Below are positions 15,885 to 25,058 of a stretch of DNA of 64,000 bases, piece after piece. The notes under the pieces were generated by a model. It searched no databases, was not told where the DNA came from, and saw only the letters and a list, made by a program, of their open reading frames with translations. Position 1 is the first letter of the stretch. Each line of letters opens with the position of its first letter. Position numbers and translations under genes: made by a program. The stretch covers positions 744,001 to 808,000 of the forward strand of contig NZ_CP024869.1 in assembly GCF_003052165.1 (NCBI RefSeq), in the 5' to 3' direction. Origin of the DNA: Dietzia sp. JS16-p6b. Lineage in GTDB: Bacteria > Actinomycetota > Actinomycetes > Mycobacteriales > Mycobacteriaceae.

Positions 15885-16936
15885 CCGCCGGGCGCTCGGC
15901 AGCGCGAAACGCCCGTCTTACCCTGATCAAGCTGGCGATCTTCACCACGGTGATGGTGCTGGTCCTGGCCGGTCTGGTCATGGTCTTCAGCGAGTACCGC
16001 TCCGGCGCGTCCGAGAAGTTTAATGCCGTGTTCACCGACGTCTCGGGGCTGGAGTCCGGGGACAAGGTGCGCATCGCGGGAGTGGAGGTGGGCCGCGTCG
16101 ACCGGATCGCACTGGCGGACGGGAACACAGCCGCGGTCCGGTTCTCCGTGGCCGGGAACCAGGTCGTGCACGCCAGCACCGAGGCGATGGTGCGGTACGA
16201 GAACCTGACCGGGGACCGCTATCTGGAACTCAACCGGGGGGAGGGGGATCAGTCTCCGCTCGAGGCGGGCGGGACGCTGCCGATCTCGCAGACCTCCCCG
16301 GCCCTGGATCTCGATGCCTTGCTCGGCGGGTTCCGTCCGCTGTTCCGCGCGTTGGACCCCGGCCAGGTCAACCAACTGTCGGAGTCGATCGTCAAGGTGT
16401 TCCAGGGTGAGGCCGGCACCGTGCAGGACCTGCTCGCCTCGACATCGTCCCTCACACAGACACTTGCAGACAGGGACCAACTCATCGGGGACGTGATCAC
16501 CAACCTCAACGGCGTTCTCACCACCGTGTCGGACAACCAGTCCAACGTCGATTCGATCGTCGACGACCTCCAGCAGCTCGTCTCCGGTCTGTCCGCGAAC
16601 GCCGAGCCGATAGGCGAGTCCGTCGAACGCCTCAACGACGCCAGCGCCAACATGACCACACTCCTGTCCGACGTCCGCCCGGCCCTGCGCGAGGACGTCG
16701 CCCAGATCGACCGGGTGGCGACGCTCATCAACGAGGACGAGCCGTTCGTCGAGAACGTGATCAACCGGCTCCCGTCCGACTTCGAGAAGATGGGGCGCTT
16801 GGGCGTGTACGGCAGCTTCTTCCAGTTCTATCTCTGCGGTGTGATCGTGCAGGTCACCAACCCCGTGACCGGTAGGGGCGTGTACCTGCCCCAGTACGAG
16901 CAGACGACGGGACGGTGTGCGTTCCCCGATGAGTGA
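15881..16936 (+). CDS. mce4B: Mce4B, MCE-family protein
   Basis: A 351-aa MCE subunit with an N-terminal anchor (LIKLAIFTTVMVLVLAGLV), an MCE domain (SGLESGDKVRIAGVEVGRV, residues about 52-70) and a long coiled-coil-like helical segment (TLADRDQLIGDVITNLNGV region). The C-terminal domain is short. The GTG at 15881 overlaps the mce4A stop, and the longer frame upstream is a shadow of mce4A. It overlaps mce4C by 8 nt. Expected to be one of six subunits of the periplasmic Mce4 tube. Confidence 0.93.
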   Translation: MTAGRSAARNARLTLIKLAIFTTVMVLVLAGLVMVFSEYRSGASEKFNAVFTDVSGLESGDKVRIAGVEVGRVDRIALADGNTAAVRFSVAGNQVVHASTEAMVRYENLTGDRYLELNRGEGDQSPLEAGGTLPISQTSPALDLDALLGGFRPLFRALDPGQVNQLSESIVKVFQGEAGTVQDLLASTSSLTQTLADRDQLIGDVITNLNGVLTTVSDNQSNVDSIVDDLQQLVSGLSANAEPIGESVERLNDASANMTTLLSDVRPALREDVAQIDRVATLINEDEPFVENVINRLPSDFEKMGRLGVYGSFFQFYLCGVIVQVTNPVTGRGVYLPQYEQTTGRCAFPDE

Positions 16937-18077
16937 CACAATAGACGGGACCCCGCCGAAGGCGCCCCGAGGACAGCTCCGCTTCCGCGACCGCGACCCC
17001 AAGACGATCGGTGTCTGGGGAGCCGTGGGGGCCGTGGCGTTGATGGCGATCTCGCTCAACTACGACCGGATCCCGTATGTCAACGGGATGCGCGGCGCGA
17101 CCGCGTACGTGGCCGACGCCGCCGGGCTCAACACCGGTGACGAGGTGCAGGTGGCCGGGATGAGGGTCGGCTCGGTGCGGAAGATCGAGCTCGACGGGGA
17201 CAGGGTCAGGGTCCGCTTCGACATCGACACCGGCGTCGCGCTCGGCACGGACACCTCCGCCCAGGTCAAGACGGACTCGATCCTGGGCCGGCGCGCGCTC
17301 GGTGTCTTCTCCGACGGTCGGGGTGAACTCCCCGACAACACCATCCCGCTCGAGCGGACCTCGGTCCCGTACTCGCTCACCGCCGCGCTCGGAGACCTCA
17401 GCGACACGGTCGAGGCGATGGACACGGACAAGGTCGACGAGGCGCTGACCGTGCTCGCCGAGACAATGGAGGGGTCCTCGCCCGAGATCCGCGGCGCGTT
17501 GGACGGGATTACCAGGCTCTCGCGCTCTCTCAACGAGCGCGACGAGGGCGTCCGGCAGCTCCTCGACAAGGCCGCGGGGACCACCGACATCCTCGGGCGG
17601 CGAAGTGACCAGATCAACCAGCTCATGGTGGACGGCAACGTGCTGTTCACCCAGCTCGACCTCCGGCGAAGGGCCCTCAGCGAGTTGATCGTCAACATCG
17701 ACGAACTCGCCCGGCAGCTCTCGGGGGTGGTCCAGGACAACGAGGCACAGCTCGGACCCGCCCTTGACAAGTTGGAGCAGGTGTCGGATCTGTTGATCCG
17801 CAACAAAGAGGACATCGATCTGGGGCTGCGCCGGATCGTCCCGTTCTCCACGGCGCTGAGCGAGGCCGTGGCGTCCGGACCGTGGTTCAACGCCTACGTG
17901 TCCAACCTGTCGATCGGTCATTACCAGCAGACCATCCTGCGCGACCTCATGCCTCTCATCGACGACCGCGTCCAGCCCGAGCCGGGACTGGTCCGCGAGC
18001 CGACGATGCCGGCCGTACCGGGTCTGACCCTGATGGACGAGCACCCCGGCTGGGGCGAGAAGAGGTTGCCCCGATGA
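16929..18077 (+). CDS. mce4C: Mce4C, MCE-family protein
   Basis: A 382-aa MCE subunit. It has a short cytoplasmic N-terminus, an anchor (IGVWGAVGAVALMAISL), an MCE domain (AAGLNTGDEVQVAGMRVG) and a helical region to about residue 320. The ATG at 16929 is inside the end of mce4B (8-nt overlap), which fits translational coupling. An in-frame ATG four codons earlier has no support. The stop overlaps the mce4D ATG by 4 nt. Confidence 0.92.
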   Translation: MSDTIDGTPPKAPRGQLRFRDRDPKTIGVWGAVGAVALMAISLNYDRIPYVNGMRGATAYVADAAGLNTGDEVQVAGMRVGSVRKIELDGDRVRVRFDIDTGVALGTDTSAQVKTDSILGRRALGVFSDGRGELPDNTIPLERTSVPYSLTAALGDLSDTVEAMDTDKVDEALTVLAETMEGSSPEIRGALDGITRLSRSLNERDEGVRQLLDKAAGTTDILGRRSDQINQLMVDGNVLFTQLDLRRRALSELIVNIDELARQLSGVVQDNEAQLGPALDKLEQVSDLLIRNKEDIDLGLRRIVPFSTALSEAVASGPWFNAYVSNLSIGHYQQTILRDLMPLIDDRVQPEPGLVREPTMPAVPGLTLMDEHPGWGEKRLPR

Positions 18078-19339
18078 GTCGACTGCTGGCGTCCACACTG
18101 TCCAAGGTCGTGGCCCTCGTCGTCGTCGTCCTCCTCGTGATTGCCGCGGTGTGGTTCTTCTCCACCCGGACCAAGACGATCGTCGCCTTCTTCGAATCCA
18201 CCCGGGGCGTCTACGAGGACGACACCGTCCGGGTGCTCGGGGTGCGTGTCGGACGGATCTCCGAGATCACCTCCGAGGACGGCAGGTCCAAGGTCACGAT
18301 GAAGGTCGACCGGGACGTCCCGGTCCCCGCCGACGCCACCGCGTTGCTCGTGGCACAGTCCCTCGTGGCCGAGCGGTTCATCCAGATCACCCCCGCCTTC
18401 ACGGGCGGCGAGGAGATGCCGGACGGCGGCACGATCCCCGTCGAGCGCACCGCGATCCCGGTGGAATGGGACGGGGTCAAGGAGCAGCTCATGAAGCTGT
18501 CCACCGCCCTCAGTCCCGTCGGTCACGAGGAGACGGGCCCGCTCGGCGAGTTCGTCGACTCGGCCGACGCGATGCTCGACGGCAACGGTGTGGAGGTCCG
18601 CGACGCCCTCAACGAGGTCTCGCAGACCATGGCGCTGCTCTCGGACGGGCGGGAGAACCTCTTCACCACCCTCAAGAACCTGCAACTGTTCGTCACAGCG
18701 CTCTCACAGAGCGAGGAACAGATCGTGTCCTTCGGGGGGAAGCTGGCCAGCGTGTCGCAGGTGCTCGGAGACCAGACGGGCGACATCGATGCGGCGCTGA
18801 GCGATCTCGACCTGGCGGTGACCGACATCAACCGGTTCCTCGACAACAACGGGGAACGCGTGACCACTGCTGTCGACAAGCTCGGCCAGGCGACCGAGGT
18901 GGTGCGCGACCGGCGGGCCGAGCTGGAGGGAGTGCTCCACGTGGGCCCCACCGCCATGGCCAACTTCTACAACATCTACCGGCCGTACCAGGGCGTCCTC
19001 ACCGGGGTGTTGACCATGAACCAGATGGCCAACCCGACCAACTTCATCTGCGGTGCGATCGCGGGCCTGGCCAACAACACCGCCGAATCCGACGCACAGC
19101 TGTGCGCCCAGTACATGGGCCCGCTGTTCAACTCGCTCGCCTCCAGCTACCCATACGGCGCGGTCACCCCGCCGATCACCCCCACCGCGGAGCCCCAACA
19201 GATCTGGGACTCGCAGAAGCCAGGGACGCAGACCCCACCGGGTGTGCAGCCGGTCTCCGACCGGCCTGACCCGCTGATCAACGTGGTCAACAAGGGCGAC
19301 AACCTCACCGACACCCTGCTCGTGACGGGAGATGCGTAG
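18074..19339 (+). CDS. mce4D: Mce4D, MCE-family protein
   Basis: A 421-aa MCE subunit with an N-terminal anchor (VVALVVVVLLVIAAVWFF) and an MCE domain (RGVYEDDTVRVLGVRVGRI near residues 43-61). A long helical tract follows, with a C-terminal region rich in Pro and Gln. The ATG at 18074 forms an ATGA overlap with mce4C. Its stop codon directly abuts the mce4E ATG. Confidence 0.92.
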   Translation: MSRLLASTLSKVVALVVVVLLVIAAVWFFSTRTKTIVAFFESTRGVYEDDTVRVLGVRVGRISEITSEDGRSKVTMKVDRDVPVPADATALLVAQSLVAERFIQITPAFTGGEEMPDGGTIPVERTAIPVEWDGVKEQLMKLSTALSPVGHEETGPLGEFVDSADAMLDGNGVEVRDALNEVSQTMALLSDGRENLFTTLKNLQLFVTALSQSEEQIVSFGGKLASVSQVLGDQTGDIDAALSDLDLAVTDINRFLDNNGERVTTAVDKLGQATEVVRDRRAELEGVLHVGPTAMANFYNIYRPYQGVLTGVLTMNQMANPTNFICGAIAGLANNTAESDAQLCAQYMGPLFNSLASSYPYGAVTPPITPTAEPQQIWDSQKPGTQTPPGVQPVSDRPDPLINVVNKGDNLTDTLLVTGDA

Positions 19340-20545
19340 ATGTTTCGCAACCGACCCAGTGGCCGAATTCTGACGGCAGGTGCACTCGGCGCCGTCGTGC
19401 TGCTCTCCGGTGCCGGATGCACCTGGGAGGGTCTCAACTCCCTGCCGCTACCCGGAGCGCAGGGCAGGGGGGAGGGTGCGTACGAGATCACCCTCGAGAT
19501 GCCCAACGTCACCACCATCACCCGCAACTCCCCGGTCCGGGTGAACGACGTCAACGTCGGGTCGATCACGGACATGCAGGTGGAGGACTACACGGCGATC
19601 GTCACGGTCTCGCTCAACGAGGATGTCCGGCTCCCGGCCAACGCACATGCGAAGATCGGGCAGACCAGCCTCCTGGGGTCGCAACATCTCGAGATCTTCC
19701 CGCCCCCGGACGGCGAACCCGAGGGCTCGCTCTCCGACGGGGACGTCATCCCGTTGGCCCGCGCCGGAGTGTACCCGACCACGGAGCAGACGCTGTCGGC
19801 CTTGTCGGTCGTCCTGACCGACGGCGGGCTGGCGCAGTTCGAGACCATCGCCAGCGAGCTCAACACCGCGTTGGACGGCCGGCAGGTCGACGCCAAGGAG
19901 GTCATCACCCAGCTGGAGACCACCGTGAGCGGCCTCGACGAGCAGCGGGCCGACATCATCGCCGCCATGGACGGGCTGGACCGGCTGTCCCGCCAGATCA
20001 ACGACCAGACCGACACCCTGGCCAGAGCGCTGGCGCAGATGCCCGAGGCCGTCGCGCTGATCAACGACCAGAAGCAGGAGCTGACCACAGCAATGGTCTC
20101 GCTCGGGGATTTCGGCAACAAGGCCAACCAGGTGATCGACGCCGGTGGTGGACAGAACCTGGTGGACAACCTCCGCGACATCACGCCGGTCCTCGACTCG
20201 CTGGCCAACGCCGGGCGCGACCTGACCCGGGCGCTGAGCGTGCTCATCACGTTCCCGTTCCCGCAGGCGGGCATCGACAACTTCCTCCGCGGCGACTACG
20301 CCAACCTGTACATCCACGCCGACACGACGATGCCGCGTCTGTCGGAGACCTTCCTCCTGGGCACCGAGTTCGGCAACCGTATGGCCGGCCTCGAGGGCTA
20401 TGTGGGCCTCGCGCCCAATCCGCTGGCCGGCGCGAACCCGTTCTCCCTCGACATCCCGCGGCCGGAGCACTCGGGCGAGGAGCCGTTCGCCGAACTGCCA
20501 CCTGAGCCGGGATCCGGCGCCCCGACTGAGGAGGCCCCCCGATGA
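19340..20545 (+). CDS. mce4E: Mce4E lipoprotein (LprN-like), MCE family
   Basis: A 401-aa MCE subunit that is a lipoprotein instead of a transmembrane protein. The signal peptide ends in the lipobox LLSGAGC, giving an acylated cysteine near residue 27. The MCE domain includes NSPVRVNDVNVGSITDMQV. The fifth Mce protein in these operons is always the lipoprotein. It is fused back-to-back with mce4D (no gap) and overlaps mce4F by 4 nt (ATGA). Confidence 0.93.
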   Translation: MFRNRPSGRILTAGALGAVVLLSGAGCTWEGLNSLPLPGAQGRGEGAYEITLEMPNVTTITRNSPVRVNDVNVGSITDMQVEDYTAIVTVSLNEDVRLPANAHAKIGQTSLLGSQHLEIFPPPDGEPEGSLSDGDVIPLARAGVYPTTEQTLSALSVVLTDGGLAQFETIASELNTALDGRQVDAKEVITQLETTVSGLDEQRADIIAAMDGLDRLSRQINDQTDTLARALAQMPEAVALINDQKQELTTAMVSLGDFGNKANQVIDAGGGQNLVDNLRDITPVLDSLANAGRDLTRALSVLITFPFPQAGIDNFLRGDYANLYIHADTTMPRLSETFLLGTEFGNRMAGLEGYVGLAPNPLAGANPFSLDIPRPEHSGEEPFAELPPEPGSGAPTEEAPR

Positions 20546-21960
20546 CCCGGTTCGTGCGAATCCAGCTGACCATCTTCGCCGTGGTGACGGTTCTCGCCCT
20601 GTCGGTAATGTCGGTCTCCTACCTCAAGCTGCCGACTGCGTTCGGCTGGCAGCGCACCGATGTCGCACTGCAGATGCCGGACACCGGTGGGGTCTACAAG
20701 AACGCCAACGTCTCCTACCTGGGCAATGTGATCGGGAGAGTCGACGCGGTCACCCTCAAGCCCGGTCACGTCGTGGCCGAACTGCACTTCGACACGCGGG
20801 CGGAGGTCCCCGAGAACGTCCGCGCGCAGATCCGGAGTGTCTCCGCGGTCGGGGAGCAGTTCGTCGAGCTAGTGCCCGAGGGCGAGCCCGTCGGCGAGAT
20901 GGCCGACGGCACCGTGCTCGGCGAGGACCGGGTCGACATGCCCCAGGGGATCGGCCCCGTCCTGGACCAGGCCACGGTGCTCATGGCGTCGATCGACGAC
21001 GGCAAGATGCGCCGCGTCATCTCTGAGTCGTTCGACGCGTTCAACGGTTCCGAGCGGGAGCTCCAGCAGTTCCTGGACTCCGCGCAGCTCCTCCTTGAGG
21101 AGGCCCAGCGCAACACCGGGGCCACCCGCCAGCTGATCGCCGACGCCGAGCCGGTCCTGGACTCGCAGCTGCGCTCAGCGGACTCGATCCGTGCCTGGAC
21201 CCGGAACCTCGCAGACCTGACCGATCAGCTCCGGGTCAACGAGCCCCAGCTGACCTCGATCATCCAGCGCGGCCCGGACTCCCTGGCCCGGGCGACCAGG
21301 GTCCTCAACGATCTGCAGCCGACCATGCCGGTGCTGGTCGCCAACCTGGTGAGCGTCGGCGAGGTTGGCGTGGTCTACAACCGCTCCATCGAGCAGTTGC
21401 TCGTGATCTACCCGGCCCTGGTGTCCTCGCTCATCACCGCGATCAACGGCGCCAAGGACACCGGTGAGATCAAGGTGGATTTCAACCTCCAGATCAACGA
21501 GACCCCGCCGTGCACCACCGGCTTCTTGCCGGCGGACCAGCGGCGGTCGCCCGCCGACCTGTCCGTGCCCCCGCTGATGAACGGCATCTACTGCAAGGTC
21601 CCCAAGGACTCCCAGACGACCGTCCGTGGAGCCCGCAACCTGCCGTGCATGGAGTACCCCGGTCGGCGAGCTGCCTCTCCGGCGGAGTGTGCGGCCGATG
21701 ACTACGTCCCCGAGGGCATCAACCCGCCGGACACCAGCGAGGTCGGCCCGCCCGGTGACAGCCCGTACGCGTACAACGTTGTCCCCTCGTCCAACAGCGG
21801 CGAGCGGGAGATCCGCACCTCCGCCGCCATGTACGACCCGGCGACGGGCGAGTACCTCGGTGCGAACGGCAAGACGTATCGTCAGCTTAACCTGGGGACC
21901 GCGAGCAAGCTGTCCGCGGACGCCGACCTGGCCGACATCCTGACGAATGGAGTGACCTAG
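20542..21960 (+). CDS. mce4F: Mce4F, MCE-family protein
   Basis: A 472-aa protein, the last of the six MCE subunits. It has an N-terminal anchor (LTIFAVVTVLALSVMSVSYL), an MCE domain (GGVYKNANVSYLGNVIGRV), a helical region and a long extracytoplasmic tail. That tail has four cysteines (CTTG, YCKV, PCMEY, ECAAD) that could form disulfides. The stop shares one base with the following Mce-associated gene. Confidence 0.92.
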   Translation: MTRFVRIQLTIFAVVTVLALSVMSVSYLKLPTAFGWQRTDVALQMPDTGGVYKNANVSYLGNVIGRVDAVTLKPGHVVAELHFDTRAEVPENVRAQIRSVSAVGEQFVELVPEGEPVGEMADGTVLGEDRVDMPQGIGPVLDQATVLMASIDDGKMRRVISESFDAFNGSERELQQFLDSAQLLLEEAQRNTGATRQLIADAEPVLDSQLRSADSIRAWTRNLADLTDQLRVNEPQLTSIIQRGPDSLARATRVLNDLQPTMPVLVANLVSVGEVGVVYNRSIEQLLVIYPALVSSLITAINGAKDTGEIKVDFNLQINETPPCTTGFLPADQRRSPADLSVPPLMNGIYCKVPKDSQTTVRGARNLPCMEYPGRRAASPAECAADDYVPEGINPPDTSEVGPPGDSPYAYNVVPSSNSGEREIRTSAAMYDPATGEYLGANGKTYRQLNLGTASKLSADADLADILTNGVT

Positions 21961-22502
21961 TGCCGCAGTCGGACGAGACCCCCACTGATGGTGAGCGGAC
22001 CGGGCTGGTCGTCGCCTCCGTGATCACTGCCCTGTGCCTGGTGGCGGCCCTCGTTGCCTCGGGGCTGTGGCTCACCGAGCGTGGCCAGGCGGCCTCGATC
22101 CGGGCGGACCGGGCGTCCGCGAGCGAGCTCGATGGGTCATACCGCGACTTCGCCACCGACGTGATGACCCGGCTCATGACCATCCGTCAGGAGACCCTGA
22201 CCGAGGACGTGGACCGGATCGTGGACATGATCGAGGGCGACTTCTCCGAGCAGTTCACCCCCCGTCGCGACTCCTACGAGGAGGTCGTCAAGACCACCGC
22301 GGTGGTGGCCGACGGGGTGGTGTCCGCCGCAGCGGTCGAGCACTCCTACCCCGAGCGCGCAGAGGTGATCATGGCGATCGACCAGACCATCGGCAATCCC
22401 CGGTCCCAGGAGGACCAGGACCGGCAGTACCGCGTCCGGGTGACGGTCAACCGTCACGACGACGGCGAGATGAGGGTCTCGGGGGTGAACTTCATCCCGT
22501 GA
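21960..22502 (+). CDS. Mce-associated membrane protein (Mas, first copy)
   Basis: A 180-aa protein with one N-terminal transmembrane segment (LVVASVITALCLVAALVASGL) and a small extracytoplasmic NTF2-like domain. It corresponds in place and form to Rv3493c downstream of mce4F. Mas proteins are thought to assist assembly or stability of Mce complexes. The GTG at 21960 shares a base with the mce4F stop, and the 3' end overlaps the next gene (GTGA). Confidence 0.85.
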   Translation: MPQSDETPTDGERTGLVVASVITALCLVAALVASGLWLTERGQAASIRADRASASELDGSYRDFATDVMTRLMTIRQETLTEDVDRIVDMIEGDFSEQFTPRRDSYEEVVKTTAVVADGVVSAAAVEHSYPERAEVIMAIDQTIGNPRSQEDQDRQYRVRVTVNRHDDGEMRVSGVNFIP

Positions 22503-23287
22503 GCAGCAACGACGTGCCAGACGCCCGCTCCGCCCGCCGTGCGCAGCGTGAGGCCGAGCGTGCGGCCCGGGCCCAGCGCAAGGCCGACGCGGCCCGGGAG
22601 CGCGCCCTGGCGGCCGCCCGTGCCGGTGGCCTGTTCGAGGGGATGGAGGCCATGCCCCGCACCGCCGCCGCGGACACGACCACCGGCGGGGAGGCGGAAC
22701 CGGCTGATTCCGGGGAGGCGGAGCCGGCCGGGACCGAGCGGGCGCGCGCGACGCCGGGGCCCACCCGGGAGCCGCTCGATTCGTCGCGTCGACGCAGGCT
22801 CACCGTGGTCCTGGCCGCGGCGTCCGCCGTCCTCGTCGTCGTCACCGGTCTGACCTCCTGGCAGTACGTCGAGGCCAGGGGAGATGCGGCGACCGAGCAG
22901 CGGGTCGCGGACGCGCCCGCCTCCGCGACGGACGCGGCGCGCGAGATCGTGACCCAGATGTTCACCTACGATCACCGGACGGTCGATTCGGAACTCGCTG
23001 CGGTCCGGGATCGGCTCGCCGATCCAGCACTGTCGGAGTTCGTGGAGCAATCCATGCTCACCGTCGCCTCCGCTGCCAAACAGCAGGAGGCCAGCGTCTA
23101 CGCGACGGTGGCTGCCGCCGCGCCGCAGGAGGTCGTGGACGCCGATAACGTCACGGTTCTGCTCATGCTCAACCGGATGGTGTCGACGAAGGACGCGCCC
23201 GAGGCGGCGAGCTCGGCTTCCCGGCTCACCGTGTCGATGGTGCGGGTCGACGACACGTGGAGGCTCGGGGAGCTGGAAGCACTCTAA
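22499..23287 (+). CDS. Mce-associated membrane protein (Mas, second copy)
   Basis: A 262-aa protein. A charged Ala/Arg/Glu-rich cytoplasmic N-terminus of about 100 residues is likely coiled or disordered. One membrane helix follows (LTVVLAAASAVLVVVTGL), then an extracytoplasmic NTF2-like domain related to the preceding gene product. The GTG at 22499 overlaps the previous stop by 4 nt; upstream in-frame codons are a shadow. It ends the mce4 operon and matches Rv3492c in position. Confidence 0.85.
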   Translation: MSSNDVPDARSARRAQREAERAARAQRKADAARERALAAARAGGLFEGMEAMPRTAAADTTTGGEAEPADSGEAEPAGTERARATPGPTREPLDSSRRRRLTVVLAAASAVLVVVTGLTSWQYVEARGDAATEQRVADAPASATDAAREIVTQMFTYDHRTVDSELAAVRDRLADPALSEFVEQSMLTVASAAKQQEASVYATVAAAAPQEVVDADNVTVLLMLNRMVSTKDAPEAASSASRLTVSMVRVDDTWRLGELEAL

Positions 23288-23293
23288 AGACGG

Positions 23294-23310
23294 CCGGGCC
23301 GGGGGCCCGG
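23294..23310. terminator. Short hairpin between the mce4 operon and otsA
   Basis: CCGGGCC, loop GGG, GGCCCGG. It lies 7 nt after the last Mas stop and 10 nt before the converging otsA stop. It is small with no T tract, so termination strength is uncertain. Confidence 0.45.
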
Positions 23311-23320
23311 AACCGTCGAC

Positions 23321-24769
23321 TCACTCGTCGGAGGTGGCGTCCAACGTCTCGAAGAACCGTCGTGCCCACGCGTGGACGTCGTTGCCCAACACCTGTCGGC
23401 GCAGCGCCCGCATGCGACGACGCCGGTCGTCCTTCGACTCGGTGACGGCCGCCATGATGGCGTCCTTGACCCCCTCCAGGTCATGCGGATTGCACAGGTA
23501 CGCCTGCCGGAGTTCGGCGGCGGCGCCGGCGAACTCGCTCAGCACCAGCGCGCCCTCGCCATCGGTGCAGGAGGCCACGTACTCCTTGGCCACAAGGTTC
23601 ATCCCGTCGCGCACGGGAGTGACAAGCATGACGTCGGCGGCCACGTAGAAGGCCGTGAGTTCGGACTTGGGGACGGGGCGGTGGATGTAAGTCACCACGG
23701 GGTGCCCGATCTCGCCGAAACTACCGTTGATCCGTCCCACGGACTCCTCGATCCGCGAGCGCATGATCTGGTACTGCTCGACCCTCTCGCGGCTCGGGGT
23801 GGCGAGCTGGAGCAGGGTGACGTCGGCGGTCTCGAGCCGCCCCTCCTCGAACAACTCCTCCAGGGCGCGGAGCCGGACGTCGATCCCCTTGGTGTAGTCG
23901 AGGCGGTCGACACCCAGAAGCAGGATCTCGGGGGAGCCGAGTTCGGTGCGCAGGCGTTCCGCGCGGGCGCGGGTGCCGCGGTCGCGGGCGGCCGCGTCGA
24001 TGGAAGCCGAGTCGATCGAGATGGGGAACGCTCCCACCCGGACCCTCCGGTCGTCCACCCGGATCTCGGACGCCCGCCCCCGGGTGGAGCGCAACCGCAC
24101 CGAGGGGTGGCCGCCGAGCCGGTGGGCGAGGATCCGGAAGTTGTCAGCGCCCCCGGGCAGGTGGAAGCCCACCAGGTCGGCCCCGAGCATCCCCTCGACG
24201 ATCTCCGAGCGCCACGGCAGCTGCATGAACAACTCGACGGGGGGGAACGGGATGTGGAGGAAGAACCCGATGGTCAGGTCGGGACGCATCTCACGTAACA
24301 GGCGGGGGACCAGCAGGAGTTGGTAGTCCTGCACCCAGACCGTGGCGTCGGTGGCGGCGGCCGCGGCGGTGGCCTCGGCGAACCGGCGGTTGATCGCGAC
24401 GTAGGCGTTCCACCATTCGCGGTGGTACTCGGGGGGGACCACCACGTCGTGGAACAGCGGCCACAGCGTGCCGTTGGAGAACCCCTCGTAGTAGAGCCCG
24501 ACATCCTCGGCGGACAGCGTGACCGAGTGCAGCCGGATGCCGTCGGCGTCGAAGGGCTCGGGGGCGGCGTCCGCCACGCCGGGCCAACCCACCCAGGCGC
24601 CGTGGTTGGCCTTGAGGATGGACTCCAGGGCCGTCACCAGCCCACCGGGGCTGGCCTTCCAGTGTTCCCGGCCGTCCTTGTCACGGACGAGGTCGACGGG
24701 TAGCCGATTGGCGACGACGACGAAGTCCGCACCGGCGTCCGGCGGCGTCTGCTCGGTCGCGCGCGTCAT
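23321..24769 (-). CDS. otsA: Trehalose-6-phosphate synthase OtsA
   Basis: A GT20 glycosyltransferase of 482 aa that joins glucose from a nucleotide sugar to glucose-6-phosphate. Seen are the N-terminal [40 protein letters not shown] and the retaining-site region [14 protein letters not shown]. Trehalose is the mycolate carrier in this group. The ATG at 24769 follows GAAGGGA. In M. tuberculosis otsA (Rv3490) also flanks the mce4 operon, so the adjacency is an old arrangement. Confidence 0.95.
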   Translation of the reverse strand: MTRATEQTPPDAGADFVVVANRLPVDLVRDKDGREHWKASPGGLVTALESILKANHGAWVGWPGVADAAPEPFDADGIRLHSVTLSAEDVGLYYEGFSNGTLWPLFHDVVVPPEYHREWWNAYVAINRRFAEATAAAAATDATVWVQDYQLLLVPRLLREMRPDLTIGFFLHIPFPPVELFMQLPWRSEIVEGMLGADLVGFHLPGGADNFRILAHRLGGHPSVRLRSTRGRASEIRVDDRRVRVGAFPISIDSASIDAAARDRGTRARAERLRTELGSPEILLLGVDRLDYTKGIDVRLRALEELFEEGRLETADVTLLQLATPSRERVEQYQIMRSRIEESVGRINGSFGEIGHPVVTYIHRPVPKSELTAFYVAADVMLVTPVRDGMNLVAKEYVASCTDGEGALVLSEFAGAAAELRQAYLCNPHDLEGVKDAIMAAVTESKDDRRRRMRALRRQVLGNDVHAWARRFFETLDATSDE

Positions 24770-24800
24770 CCCCGTCCCTTCCGTGATCGCTGTGATGCGG

Positions 24801-24989
24801 CTAGTCGACGTCGGCAGGGTCGACCTTCTCGGGGCCGATCCCGAGCATCTCGAGCAGCATCAGGCACTCGTCGGCGTCTGCGGCGTACGAGGCCACGATC
24901 CTCTGGGCCTGATATGCGGTCTCGTCGGCGACGGGCTCGAGGTCGACGTCGAGCTCGGGCTCCTTGCTGGCCGCTGCGGCGGATGCCAT
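24801..24989 (-). CDS. Small conserved acidic protein (Rv3489-like)
   Basis: A 62-aa acidic protein of unknown function. It has a good binding site (GGGAGG, 6 nt before the ATG) and lies 31 nt upstream of otsA in the same direction, so the two are probably co-transcribed. Mycobacteria also encode a short unknown protein beside otsA (Rv3489). There is one cysteine and no signal or membrane segment. Confidence 0.7.
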   Translation of the reverse strand: MASAAAASKEPELDVDLEPVADETAYQAQRIVASYAADADECLMLLEMLGIGPEKVDPADVD

Positions 24990-25058
24990 GTGTGTCCTCC
25001 CGTGGTCGGTATGGGACGCAGGGCCCGTGTGGGCTCAGGCGTCCGACGTCATCTTACG